Shown: positions 34,963 to 46,080 of the stretch, one piece after another | Position numbering within the stretch: the first letter of the stretch is position 1 | Layout: each line of letters starts with the position of its first letter | From: Laguncularia racemosa | Taxonomy: Eukaryota; Streptophyta; Magnoliopsida; Myrtales; Combretaceae | Assembly (NCBI GenBank): GCA_037954665.1 | Contig: JBBMOL010000016.1 | Coordinates: forward strand, 1,054,001 to 1,118,000 | Reading direction: 5' to 3' | Length of the DNA: 64,000 bases | The notes under the pieces: model-generated | The model's input: only the letters and a program-made list of their open reading frames with translations | Database searches by the model: none | What the model was told of the DNA's origin: nothing | Translations under genes and position numbers: made by a program

Positions 34963-35814
34963 TGATGGGAATCTACCTTGTAGTTCTAGTAATGGGGGAA
35001 CCTAATTTGGATGTATGATCCAAGAAATCCACATATGTTTGCTTTTTATCTAATAATGTTTGGTTTTGCACTATAGCAGGTACATTGATCGGTTTTACGG
35101 GATGGCCAAATAACATGCACTAATGATCAACTTGCAGGATATTTTTGGAGTCACATCTAACGGCCTACAAATTGCTCAATTGACTTGAAGAATCGGCCAT
35201 TTGAAGACCATCTTTTTGCACTTGTATTTGTCAATATTGAATCGACCATTTTTTTTCATTTTGGGGACTTATAATTTGTTGTAGAACAGGCCACTTAGTA
35301 GCATATGTGTAATTTTTTGAACATGTTTACCCTAATTAGAGCAAGTATAAATACTTGTTAACTAGGGTTTGTATGGAGCTTTTGACAATTTGAACAAAAA
35401 CATCTTGTTGCCGTGAGAGAGAGTGAGTCCTCTTGCTAATACACACACTCTTATCAATTTATAGGAAGTTGTGGTGAGTAAGGCTTAGAGTTTCTTGTGA
35501 GTAGTATCAAGAACTTCTAAGTTGCTTCCTTTTTATTACTAGTGTGTAATATCTAGTGATAATATGTTGTTTTTCATCATTTGTTGTTCACTCTAATTAG
35601 GGATCATATTGCTTCAATTTTATAAGATTGGAATTGAATGTTATATGTAATTTGATTGGTATTGGAATATTTTGTAATTTATCCACTTTAGATCACGCCA
35701 ATTAGGGTTCACGTGATTCTAAGCATCACACCATTTTATGTTCCATTGAGCATTTGAGATTGATTAATCATTTGGATTGAGTTCATGTGCTTGGATTCAC
35801 TTTTAAGCACATCC
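34963..35814 (+). repeat. N3 3' LTR
   Basis: 852 bp, preceded by purine tract aggcctaaggaga. TATA motif gcaagtataaatacttg at 35341-35357. The last base is C where the 5' LTR has A. Confidence 0.94.
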
Positions 35815-35819
35815 TAACA

Positions 35820-36830
35820 CCAAACACCAATGTCCCACAACATATGAATGTTAACGAACCCATTAGCTTTGATGGGTTTATAAGAGTGGCTAAGGAATTT
35901 AACCCTAGAGTGGATAACCCAATCGAGGCTGAGGATTGGATACAAGAAATTGAGAAAACCTTTGCTGCCTTCTAGATACTAGAAGATAGGAAGGTGAATT
36001 ATGCTACATTAATGCTGAAGGGAATTGCAGCAAAATGGTAGGCTTTGGTTCCTAGACTTGCAAGGGAGTACATGAACTGGGCGGTGTTTAAGGAGCTGTT
36101 TTGTTAGAGATATTTCCCTAGCAACTTTAGAGACAAATGGAGAATGATTACTACAACTGCGAACAAGGGAACCAAATGGTTGAAGAGTATGAGGCAGAGT
36201 TGAATTGCTTCATTTAGTTCCTTCCCGAAAATGTACGCAATGATGATATGTTATGAGCAGGAAGGTTCCTAAGAGGATTGGAATTGGACCTACAACTTGT
36301 AGTAGGGGCCTTTCAATTAAATATATATGCTAAAATGGTAGACAAAGCGAAGTAACTTGAGCAGAATAAGAAAATTATAGAATAACAGAGGAGCTGCAGA
36401 GTAGCAATAGCTCTAGGAAAAAGACCTGCCTTTAGTGGAATGGGACAAGACAAAGGTAAAAGACATCACTTGCTGCAAAGAAAAACACCTAGAGTTGTAG
36501 CCCATCCTCTTTAGATCAAGCAATTGCTTGGCACTCACTGCAATAGGTACAAATGTTGAATGTCCCAGATGTTACAAACCTCATGAGTTAAGAGAGTGCA
36601 GATGGGTAGATGGGGCATGTTTCTCTTGTGGGAAGATAAGGCACATTAGTAAACATTGCACTGAAAGTTTAGTTCCCCTAACCTTCTGTCGTGTATGTAA
36701 CCAGAGGGGACACAAGGTAATCAATTGTCTTTTAGGACAAATAAAAAATCAGGTAAGACCAATTCAACAGGCAACTAGACCTCTAGTAAGAGGATATGGA
36801 GGTAGAACACAAGAAGGAGGTCCTAGATAA
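35820..36830 (+). pseudogene. Gyp3 gag, main part, with three zinc knuckles
   Basis: Capsid begins FDGFIRVAKEFNPRVDNPIEAE and DWIQEIEKTFAAF (about 35865-35975), then TLMLKGIAAKW and FKELF. Stops and frame changes occupy 35976-36500. Three CCHC knuckles follow: 36561-36599 (CPRCYKPHELREC, one residue short between Cys and His), 36618-36659 (CFSCGKIRHISKHC) and 36687-36728 (CRVCNQRGHKVINC). All zinc ligands are present. Multiple knuckles imply an RNA-binding nucleocapsid. Confidence 0.88.
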
Positions 36831-36887
36831 AGAGTTCCTACCAGGGTATTTACCATTCATCAGCAGTAGCACCGGGATATTCCGGAT

Positions 36888-37268
36888 GTGGATAACATTG
36901 CAAGTATGCTTCCAGTACACTCCTGCAATGCATATGTGCTATTTAATACCAGTGTGTCTATGTCTTGTGTGTGTGAGAATTTTGTTTGTGTATATGCTTT
37001 GGATGTTGAAAATATAAATGATTGCCTGGCTATTAGTACTCCTTTAGGAGTAGGAGGAAGAATAAGTAGGATAAGTAGAGGAGTGAGAATAGAAATACAT
37101 GGTAGGGTGATGCCAGTAGACCTCCTGGTATTGGAGATGATAGAGTTTGACATTATATTAGGTGTTAATTGGCTATCAAAATATCATGCCACCATTGATT
37201 ATCACAACATGGTGGTACAATTTAATATACCCACGGATAGATATTTTGAATACAAGCTAGAAGTGTAG
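36888..37268 (+). pseudogene. Gyp3 aspartic protease
   Basis: Retroviral-type protease: VLFNTSVSMSCV at the active site, where the catalytic Asp (DTG/DTS) is Asn (codon 36945-36947, GAT to AAT). Then IEIHGRVMPVDLLVLEMIEF and DIILGVNWLSKYHATIDYHN, the usual chromovirus protease end. Intact in frame for 126 codons but would be inactive. Confidence 0.9.
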
Positions 37269-38126
37269 AGACCCACTAGATTACATACTTATGAGATGTG
37301 GGGAAAAAGTGTACTGGCAACCATATCTGTTGAAGTCAATGAAGAAGTTAGGATGGAAGAAGTACCAATAGTGAGGGAATTTCTTGATTTTTTTTAGAAG
37401 ATCTTCCCGGTTTACCCCTAGCTAGGGAAATACAATTCAACATCGACTTGGTATAAGGTACAATACCCATATCAAAACCAGTCTATAGGATGGCATCGAT
37501 AGAGTTAGAAAAAGTAAGGAAACAATTACAGAAGCTATAAGATAACGGTTTTATAAGACCCAGTGTCTCTCCTTGGGGTACACCGGTCCTGTTTGTGAAA
37601 AAGAAAGATGGAAGCATGAGAATCTATGTAGACTACAGGGAGTTAAATAAGGTCACAATCAAGAACAAATATCCTCTTCCTATGATAGATGACCTGTTTG
37701 ACCAGTTGCAGGGAGCTTGGGTGTTCTCCAAAGTAAACTTCAGATTAGGTTACCATCAATTAAGAATCAAAGAAGAGGACATCTAGAAAACAACATTCAA
37801 AACTAGATATGGACACTATAAGTTTCTGGTGATGCCTTTTGGATTAGCGAATGCACAAACTACATTCATGGATTTAATGAACAGAGTAATAAGAGATTTC
37901 CAGGATAAGTTTGTAATCGCCTTTATAGACGATATCCTAATATACTCTAAAAGTACTGGGGAGTATGAAGAACACTTGAGACTGGTATTAGGCATATTAC
38001 AAGACAAGAAATTGTATGCCAAATTCAGTAAATGTAATTTTTGGCTGGAAAAAGTAGTCTTTTGGGTCATGTGGTTAACAAAGATGGGATATCTATGGAC
38101 CCAGAAAAAGTGAGAGCGATAGTAAA
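37269..38126 (+). pseudogene. Gyp3 reverse transcriptase
   Basis: Begins after TAG 37266. RT motifs: VKKKDGSMRIYVDYRELNKV, YPLPMIDDLFDQLQGA, FSKVNFRLGYHQLRI with Asn (37736-37738) at the first catalytic Asp, MPFGLANAQTTFMDLMNRV and FIDD intact at 37922-37933, then LYAKFSKCNFWLEKV. A 1-nt loss near 38062 shifts the frame. TAG stops replace Trp (after EEDI, 37784-37786) and others. The minus-strand open frame at 37816-38133 is a shadow. Confidence 0.92.
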
Positions 38127-38700
38127 TTGGCACAGACCGAAAACAGTTATAGAGGTAAGAAGCTTCTTAGGTCTAGCAAGTTACTATAGGAGATTTGTAG
38201 AAGGGTTGTCCAAAATAGCAACTCATTTCACCAAATTGACAAAGAAAAATGTGAAATTCAAATGGAATGACAGATGTGAAGTTAGCTTTCAAATGCTCAA
38301 AGAGAAACTAGTGTTAGCACCAGTTTTGAATTTGCCCAAGAGTAGAAAAGGATTGGGGTGTGTATTGATGTAAGGTGGTCAAGTAATAGCTTATGCATTT
38401 TGACAATTGAAGCCATATGAAAAGAACTACCTAACTTACAACTTGGAATTGACAGCTGTAGTGCTAGCTTTGAAACTATGGAGACATTACTTATATGGAG
38501 AAAAGGTGCAAAATCTTCACTGACCATAGAAGCCTGAAGTACATATTTACATAGAAAGAGCTGAACATGAGACAAAGGAGATGGTTAGAGTTAATTAAAG
38601 ATTATGATATGGAAATATAATGCCATCCAGGAAAAGCCAATGTGGTGGTAAATGCATTTAGTAGAAAGAAATAGGGCAATGTAGCCACTATCATCACTTA
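38127..38700 (+). pseudogene. Gyp3 RT connection and RNase H
   Basis: IVNWHRPKTVIEVRSFLGLA and YYRRFVEGLSKIA, then a RNase H domain with a deletion around 38340 (PKSRKGLGCVLM, lacking the first catalytic DAS segment). LKPYEKNYLTYNLELTAVVL and LRHYLYGEK-like segments follow, with frame breaks and TAG stops, ending near NVVVNAFSRK. Confidence 0.82.
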
Positions 38701-38710
38701 ACAAAAAGAG

Positions 38711-40240
38711 TTGTTAGAAGACATGCACAAATTGGTACTAGAAATTTTAACACAAGAAGTGGGAGCAATAATGGCTACTTTAAATATTCAGCCAACCATA
38801 ATGAATAGAATTAAAACTGGTCAGATGGGAGATAAGGACGTTCAAGAGGTCAAAAGTAGAATAGACAAGGTAAGGCACCATAATTCAACTTAGATGCAAA
38901 AGGGACCTTGAGATATAAAACGAGATTATGTGTGCCAAAGGATGCAGAATTGAAGAAGGAGATAATGAAGAGGTACATCACTCCACCTACACAATATATC
39001 CTAGAAGTACCAAAATGTATAAGGACGTGAAGAGTTGTTAATAGTGGAGAAACATGAAGAGAGAAATAGTAAAATATGTAGCCAAATGCCTCATATGCCA
39101 GCAGATTAGAATAGAACATCAGAGACTAGCTAGAGAATTACAGCCTCTTCCAATACTGAAGTGGAAATGGGAGCATGTGACAATGGACTTTCTTACAGCC
39201 TTCCTAAACACCAGGGAGAAGCAGGATGCAGTTTAGGTTATAGTAGACAAATTGATCAAGTCTACCCATTTTATACCTATCAGAGTAAGATATTAATTAG
39301 AGAAACTAGCTCAGATATACATACAGGAGATAGTCAGACTATATGGGGTACCAGTGATAATCACTTCTGATAGAGACACAAGATTTGTGACCAGATTCTG
39401 GAATAGCCTACACAAAACATCGAGCACCAAATTGCAATTTAGTACGGCATTCCACCCACAAATAGATGGTCAGTCTGAAAAGGTTATACAAATACTGGAA
39501 GATTTGCTCAGGGTATGTGCACTAGACTTTGGAGGATATTAGAATGAGCATATACCTCCGGTGGAGTTTTTTTATAATAACAGTTACCAGGCAATCATCC
39601 AAATGGCACCATATGAAGCTCTTTATGGAAGAAGGTGCATATCCCTACTACATTGGGATGAAGTGGGAGAAAGATAGATAATGGGGGTAGAATTAGTAAA
39701 AGAAGCAGTAGACAAAGTGAAACTCATAAGACAGAGAATTTAGACAGCCCAATCTCGACGAAAGAGCTATGCAGTCAAGAGAAGGCATCTTTTATAATTC
39801 AAAGTAGGAGATAAGGTATTATTGAGGATTTCTCCAACAAAGGGAGCGATTAGATTAGAGTTGAGGGGAAAGCTAAACCTAAGGTATATAAGCCCATTTG
39901 AGATCTTGGAAAGAATAGGCATAATGGCTTATAGGTTAGCTCTTCCACCGAATTTAGCTGGGGTACATAATGTATTCCATGTATTCATGTTGAGAAAGTA
40001 TGTACCCAACCTAGATCAAATAGTAGCTTTGGAATCACTGAATGTACAGCCAAATCTAACATCTTTGGAAAGGCCAATAAGGATTCTAGACAATAAAGAA
40101 TGGGTACTAAGATGGAAAACAATCCCTTATGTTAAAGTGCAATGGACAAACCAAATAGAAAGGGACGCAACATAGGAGTTAGAAGAAGAAATGAAGAGAA
40201 AGCATCCAGAACTCTTCCTAATTCCAAGTAACTTTTGAGG
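38711..40240 (+). pseudogene. Gyp3 integrase with chromodomain-like C-terminus
   Basis: Zinc-binding region ends CLICQQIRIEHQR (about 39090-39125). Core: HVTMDFLTAFLNT (about 39176), IITSDRDTRFVTRFW (about 39357), FHPQIDGQSEKVIQILED (about 39452), so the DDE acids remain. YGRRC, then KVGDKVLLRISPTKGAIR and GKLNLRYISPFEILERIG (GPY/F-type domain). At 40070-40220 RPIRILDNKEWVLRWKTIPY and VKVQWTNQ, followed by ELEEEMKRKHPELF after a TAG at the likely Trp. This matches the chromodomain-like tail of Tekay/Del elements, which in the family directs insertion to heterochromatin. Confidence 0.9.
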
Positions 40241-40252
40241 ACGAAAGTTTTA

Positions 40253-40282
40253 ATAAAGGGGGGGGGGGGGGGGGGGAGAGAA
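40253..40282 (+). other. Gyp3 polypurine tract with a 19-G run
   Basis: AAAG, 19 consecutive G (40258-40276), then AGAGAA immediately before the 3' LTR. The G run is unusually long and may be slippage or assembly-sensitive. Confidence 0.88.
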
Positions 40283-42251
40283 TGTAATACACATATTTTT
40301 TTTTTATCTTATATAAATAAATAAATAAATACAGATATGTATAAACATAATAAATGGCAATGTTATAAATAGGATAATGGGACATGGGCAATTTCGTCTT
40401 TTCCTGGTCGGACTACTTTTTCACACTTAGACAACTTACAGCCATATAGAGAAATAGAAGGCGAAAGAACCTTATAAGAAAACCTAAGGCGACTAAAGAG
40501 AAGTTAAGTGGTTAATTGAACAAGTAAGGATCTTTATACGAATTTAAAATTATGTGATTGGAATTAGACCTCATGGGTATCGTGTGCGCATCAGGACTCA
40601 AGATTTGAGTAAGGATGATACAAGAATAGAGAATCAACGGCTTAAGGATACGATCGTGGAATTTTTGAAGTAAGTAATCTAATTTATGTAATTTAATTAT
40701 AATTACATGTTTTAGAGATGTAATCAAGCTTAGGAATAGAGAGGATTGGGTTTAGGAGAAATTAGAATGAAGGATTAAGAGTTTGTGGAAATTGCCGAGG
40801 GTAACACAGCCTACCAACATGGTCATGTTTCCACCGTGTTGAACTCGAAAGGTACATCGAGAGATACATGGACTCTTAACACCGTTGTGTTTCGACTGTG
40901 TTGAGTTAAGGATAACACGGCCTCCCAACACAATCGTATTTAGACCGTGTTAAGTTAAAGGTAACACAACCTCCTAACACGATCGTGTTTAGACCATGTT
41001 GAAACCAAGTTTTACATCGAAAGATATACAACCCCTAACACGGTCATGCTTCAAGTCGTGTTGAGCAATACAATCCCCAACATGGCCGTGTTGAATAAAG
41101 AATAACATAATTATATATTTAGTTGACTTCAAATTAAACTAATTCCCACGCAACCTAGATAGTTAGTAAAACCCTAGAGAAATTAAATAAATAAGATAAG
41201 GGAAGTAAGAGAATGATATTGATTGTAGATTAAGTACTAAGAAAAGTTTGTTAATTTGTACAGATATCATTTAGATTAAACCCAAGACTGAAAAGTGCTT
41301 AAGGCTAGGATTTAAGGTACGTATAAGTTGTGTACTGTTCTATGTTTGCTTAAGTTAGTATATGTGTTGAAATTGATTAAGTTGAACGATTTGGCTTAAG
41401 TATTTAAGTTATATGCTATATGTGCTTAGCTCGGCCTAGGGGCCTGTAGTAGCAGATCCCTAAGGAGCACCCCAATGATCCTTATGTGACATTGTCCCTA
41501 GTGGAGTTGTGCTTGAAAATGATCTAAGCTAAACATTAATTAAGTAGTTGGGTGTACATGAGTGTGGGGCCCATAGTGGCAGTTGCCATCACCAAGTTTA
41601 AGTGTACATGAGTATGGGGCCCATAGTAGTAGTTCCCATCACCAAGTTTAAGGATTAAGGGATCATAAGTGTAGGGCCTGTAGTGGCAGTTCCCATCACC
41701 AAATCATGTTCTAGTGTATTAAGGGGGTCATGAGTACCATATTGCTGCTTGTAGACATAAATTGTCATATGAAATGGTTGTTTATGTTTATGTATTACAT
41801 AACGTGTGTGACACTTGTTCATGTTGTTCATACGTGTGTGTTTATGTTATACATACTGAGCATTAGCTCACCCTTTGAGGAACTTATTTTTAGATGCAGG
41901 TGTTAAGAGAGATGAGAACCTAGAAGATGACATAGGTTTGGGTGAGCTATAGAGAGAGGAAGACGAAGATTACCATTATTATTATGGTGATTAAGATTTG
42001 GAGGATTATGTTATTTAGCTTTGATAGGCAGTAATTTTTTTAGGGATGTTATTTTTGTGTTTAAAGACTTTCACTGTGTTAGATGTTCAACATGGTATAA
42101 GTTATTATTTGAATTTTAGGAACATATGAAATGCTTTTATATAGGAGTTATAGGTTAAAGTGTATCAGAGTTGATTTAGAGCCTTAACGTATTCTTATGA
42201 GATAGGGACACGTGGTGAGCAGTAACACGACCCGAGTTTTGAGGAATTACA
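40283..42251 (+). repeat. Gyp3 3' LTR
   Basis: 1,969 bp, TGTAATACACAT to GAATTACA. Inverted-motif block 40802-41097, and three 50-bp units at 41553-41700. Confidence 0.92.
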
Positions 42252-42629
42252 GGATCTCAAAATTCAGAGAAAATAAAAGAAATTGAGGCCACATGACTTA
42301 TTACACCCCCCACCATGCCCCGTAGCAAGGGTTATATGACTTTTTGTATGTGATATTGGGTGAATATGCCCCTTGATGCAGGGTGTGGTGGATTTTGTCC
42401 TTAAATATGTGCATCACCACCTTTGCTATTGAGTGTATGGATCTGGGATCATATTTGTCTCTTCTTTTCTTTGTCAATTTCACTTGATTTGATCACATTT
42501 ATCTCCATTTTGTCTAAAGTCAATAATTTCATTAATTAAATACCAATTATAGATTATTTTTACTTAAAATATCAACAAAAGAGTCTAAATTATCTTAGAA
42601 TCAAGGGTGTTATAGCAATTATCAGTGTT

Positions 42630-42676
42630 GAAGCCTAATCATGTGCAAGCAATCATTCATTTTCTGTCTTGCATCA
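42630..42676 (+). repeat. Gyp2 3' LTR, right end
   Basis: Last 47 bp of the LTR (aagcctaatcatgtgcaag...gcatca), matching 10940-10985 and followed by CATAA. Confidence 0.88.
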
Positions 42677-42720
42677 CATAACCAAATTCGCACACTAAAA
42701 ATTAAATTTCAAATCACATT

Positions 42721-43412
42721 TGATGAGGATTAGCTAGCATCTAAAAGGAAGGAACCAAAATCCCATAATCCATTACATGGTATTGGAGGCTCGATGACCC
42801 GAGTTAGAGCTAAGAGGATGAATGAAGCTCTACAAGGATTAGTCATGGACCTATAAGCTAAGGAATCAAGTTACACTAAAGGAGAACCAACACTTATTAA
42901 CTTGATTCACGTTTCCATGAAGGGATGCAATGATAGAGGCCTTAGAATAAATTAATTTTATTGAACCGAAAAGGAAGAAGCACATTCGGTTTTGTTAGTT
43001 GTTATGTTTTTGTTTTATTTGTTTGGTTTGTAATTTATATTAGTTAGTTGCCTATTCGGTTTCATGAGGATAAGGAAATAAATAGATTAGGTGACTTAGG
43101 TTTTCCATATTGTTGTATATACCCTATATAAGTCGTGTAAGGGGCCGGCCATGAGACATCTTATTATTGAATTGAGAAAACACGATTTTCATGAGAGTAC
43201 GAAAACCCCTTTTTTATTCTTTTGCAAAAGAACTCTTCCATAAGAATTCTTAACCGAATTGCTTGGAAAACCCTTTGATAACTTAGGTTTCAGTCAACAG
43301 GTGTGATTGGGGTCTAATTACGCAATACTTATTCAAGACGATCCTCAAGGTAATTGAATGCAATAGCGACGTCAGGGTTCTAGGTTTAACATACCTAGGG
43401 TTTCACGCATCA
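42721..43412 (+). repeat. Gyp4 5' LTR
   Basis: TGATGAGGATTAG to TTTCACGCATCA. TATA box tatataag at 43125-43132. The first 250 bp carry the tail-coding motif (SMTRVRAKRMNEALQGL). Confidence 0.93.
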
Positions 43413-43414
43413 TT

Positions 43415-43426
43415 TGGTATCAGAGC
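43415..43426 (+). other. Gyp4 primer-binding site
   Basis: TGGTATCAGAGC, exact tRNA-Met complement, same spacing from the LTR as in Gyp1. Confidence 0.93.
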
Positions 43427-44218
43427 TTCGGCTTCTTGAATCAAGTAAATTCTATCCCTTTTTCATTATTCGTCTGTTGTTATTTTTCCATACTCATATC
43501 TAAAAATTCGTATAAAAAAAAAAAACAATCTTGTTCGGTCACTAAAATCCCCTAGAGAACGACGACATCTAGATTTTTTTTTAGCTAGTCTTTGAACATT
43601 CCATTGTTGTTCAATTTATAGTTCATATTGAAAGGCATACATAAAAAAAAATAAAAAAATCAATTCGGTTGCAAAAGAAAAATCAAGAACTGAAATCTTT
43701 AGAAAAGAGAGAGAGAGAGAGAGAGAGAAAATCTAGTTTTGGCAAGTTCCAATTCAATTGCCAAATTCAATTTCCAATTCTAACCGCAAATTACATCTTG
43801 TCCTTCCAAAATTGTGCATCTGAATTACAGTAATATTTCTTGATATAGATTCGATGCAAATTGTGTTTCCATTTAATTTGCATGATAAGGACTTGTTTGA
43901 TTTGTTCCGAAATTAGTAGTAAGAAATTTGTTCATATCTATTAGAATTCACACTTGTTCTTCATTGCACCGTGACTTGGAACCAACTAGCGTTCATTAGG
44001 TGTTGACTTAGTGATTTGTGTTGAGAAGATCCAATTTGAGTTCCTAGCAAAGGATTATAAAAGAGCAGGTTATGAGGGCATATTTTGTGAGAGATATACA
44101 TGAGTGGAATTGTGAGCATATTATTTGTAAGCAATACACGAGTAGGTATGAGGAACATATATATATATATATATATATATTTTACTTGTGATCTTACTCT
44201 ATTGATAACTTTAGAATT
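43427..44218 (+). other. Gyp4 leader with microsatellites
   Basis: Related to the Gyp1 leader. Contains a GA repeat (about 43706-43727) and an AT repeat (about 44157-44180) absent from Gyp1. No supported coding. Confidence 0.75.
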
Positions 44219-46080
44219 ATGTCGGGATAGAACACTAATGGAGGAGAGAGTAGAGTGATGTTTAAAGAGTTGATGGGGGAGATGAAGAGAATCGTGACAA
44301 GTGAACTTGAGCAAATCCATTAAAGAATGGATAGGATGGAAAGGAGTAGGGAACCGTCTAGCAGTACCATTGTTAGGCGAGGAGTAAGTAGACTAAATAG
44401 GGGAGAAGTTAAGATAGAAGAAGGTGAGGAGTCTGATTTTGGAGATTATCAACACGTTAGGGACAAAGAAAGTACCTAGAGGCGTAATAGTAATATGGGA
44501 AGTATTAAATTGAAAATCCCAACATTTCAGGGAAAGAATGATCCAGAGTTGTATTTAGAGTGGGAGAGGAACATGCATCATGTGTTTGAATGCAATAACT
44601 ACACTGAGGAGAAAAAGATAAAACTAGCTATAGTAGAGTTTTCAAATTACGTTAGTGTATGGTAGGATCAGTTGGTGTGTAATAGGCGCAGGTATGGAGA
44701 GCGACCTGTTAGCACTTGGGAGGAGATGAAAACTATTATGCAGAAGCGTTTCATTCCTAGTCACTACCATAGGGACTTACTTAAGAAAGTCTAAGGGTTA
44801 ATTCAGGGAAATAAAAGTGTAGAGGATTACTACAAGGAGTTGGAGATGGCCTTGATTAGGGCTAGAATTGAGGAGGATGATAAAGTCACTATGGCTAGAT
44901 TCATCAACGAGTTAAATAGGGAAATAGCTGATGTAGTAGATTTACACCATTATTTAGATATGGAAGAATTACTGCACCGAGCTATTAAAGGAGAGCGACA
45001 ATTAAAATATAGGAGTGAGCAAAGGATTGGTTCGACTTCCAAATCTCCATGGAAGTCTACTTAGAAGAGAAACTCCACCGATTCAAAGCCTAAGGAGGAT
45101 GTGGAGGCTAAGAATCCAATTGTTGCACCTAAGGGAAACACTAACACTAAAACCCCTTCCAAGACTAGAGTTATCAAATGTTTTAGGTGTCAAGGATTTA
45201 GGCACATTGCATCCTAATGTCCAAGTCAGAGAGTTATGATTATCAGTGATAGTGGGGATGTAGAGAGTGTAAGCTCTGAGGAAGAGGAGGAGGAGTTACC
45301 ATTGCAAGAGTGTGAGAATGTTGACTTAGAAGGATTCGTGAGTGGCGAGTTGTATGTTACGAGGAGAGTACTTAGTGTGCAACCCTAGAAGGATGGCAAG
45401 GGGATCCAACGTAAACATATTTTTCATACACGGTGTCATATGTAGGGTAGAGTTTATAGCTTGATAATCGATAGTGGCAACTGCACTAATGTTGCTAGTA
45501 CTTTGCTAGTAGAAAAGATGCAGTTGAAAGCTGTGAAACATCCGAGACCATATTGATTACAGTGGTTGAATGAATGTGGGGAGGTTAAGATGACTAAGCA
45601 GGTTCTTATAGCCTTTTCCATAGGAAGCTACAAAGATGAGGTCATGTGTAATGTGGTACCTATGCAGGCTAGCCACATACTGTTAAGGTGACCTTGGCAA
45701 TTCGACAGGAAGATTACATATGACGGGTACAAGAATGAGTATTCCTTTATATTAAACAAAAGGAAAGTGGTTCTCACACCAGAGAAACCATGGGAAGCTA
45801 GTGAGGATCAAATGCGGATGGTAAAAGAATTCAAAGAGAAACACGAGAGTGTGCGAGAGAAGGATGAGAAAAAGTAAAAGAGTGAGAAACAAACACTGGT
45901 GAGTTATGAGGGAAGAGAGTCTGAAACACTGAGAGGAGAGAAAATTGTAAGAAAAAGTGAGTGTAAGAGTGCAATGTTGGTGAAGAAATAACTACTTGTA
46001 CTTATGTACAAAGATGTTTATTTTACTTATACTGACACTAACCTTTCATTATCTAGAATGGTGTTTTCTTATGGCTTTGT
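44219..46080 (+). pseudogene. Gyp4 gag and aspartic protease
   Basis: One frame from ATG 44219. Capsid: YLEWERNMHHVFECNNYTEE, WEEMKTIMQKRFIP, LNREIADVVDLHHYLDMEEL. Zinc knuckle CFRCQGFRHIAS.C (about 45178-45220) with all four ligands and a TAA inside. An acidic linker (SSEEEEEELP) leads to FVSGELYVTRRVLSVQP and protease LIIDSGNCTNVASTLLVEKM with DSG intact (about 45463-45520). ITYDGYKNEYSFILNKRKVV follows, then a Lys/Glu linker and LVLMYKDVYFT near 46000. Stops are mostly TAG at Gln. Less decayed than Gyp1, with no frameshift I can see before 46080. Confidence 0.9.

Larger units (their letters stand above)
31149..35814 (+). mobile_element. N3: non-autonomous gag-protease LTR element
   Basis: LTRs 31149-32000 and 34963-35814, both 852 bp, with TG ends. 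Flanks CAACA (31144-31148) and TAACA (35815-35819). Primer-binding site 32006-32017, leader 32018-33077, gag-protease 33078-34950. The 2.96-kb interior goes from the end of protease directly to a DPLDLRANLSEA motif and the purine tract, with no RT, RNase H or integrase. Equal LTR length and all end signals show that the absence reflects the element's design, not truncation of this copy. N1, N2 and N4 are relatives. Confidence 0.93.
28543..42251 (+). mobile_element. Gyp3: chromovirus (Tekay/Del-like) LTR retrotransposon, split by N3
   Basis: Long LTRs (28543-30517 and 40283-42251), flanks GGGTC (28538-28542) and GGATC (42252-42256). Primer-binding-like ggtattagagct lies a few bases after the 5' LTR, and a purine tract with 19 G residues precedes the 3' LTR. 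Internal order gag (three zinc knuckles), protease, RT, RNase H, integrase and a C-terminal chromodomain-like segment. Long LTRs and these motifs fit the Tekay/Del chromoviruses (inference). N3 is inserted in the gag N-terminal region. Many TAG stops and catalytic Asp-to-Asn changes: inactive. Confidence 0.92.
27565..42624 (-). mobile_element. U: solo LTR in the Gyp2 3' LTR, itself split by Gyp3
   Basis: U consists of 27565-28542 plus 42257-42624, 1,346 bp in total, with TGATCG at left and AATTATCA at right. Flanks GCATT (27560-27564) and GTGTT (42625-42629) differ by two transitions and align with the intact Gyp2 5' LTR. Minus-strand TATA box (ctatatatatc, about 28530-28540), so probably a minus-strand solo LTR. 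Gyp3 inserted within a few bases of this TATA box. No internal domains, and I see no gene in either part. The open frame at 42301-42483 has no motif. Confidence 0.75.
9914..42676 (+). mobile_element. Gyp2: Ty3/gypsy element holding eight nested insertions
   Basis: 5' LTR 9914-10985. The 3' LTR is in two parts (26504-27564 and 42630-42676). The outer flanks are CATAA at 9909-9913 and CATAA at 42677-42681, a perfect 5-bp duplication 32.8 kb apart, showing that everything between is Gyp2 plus later insertions. Gyp2's own internal pieces are 10986-11551 (leader, gag start), 21089-22626 (gag, protease, RT start) and about 24359-26503 (RT, RNase H, integrase). Insertions: N1 with N2 and S in gag, T in RT, U with Gyp3 and N3 in the 3' LTR. 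Domain motifs place it near Gyp1. It is heavily decayed and must be older than all nested elements. Confidence 0.92.

Noticed and set aside
36860..37153. 97-codon minus-strand open frame
   Set aside because: Antisense to the Gyp3 protease.
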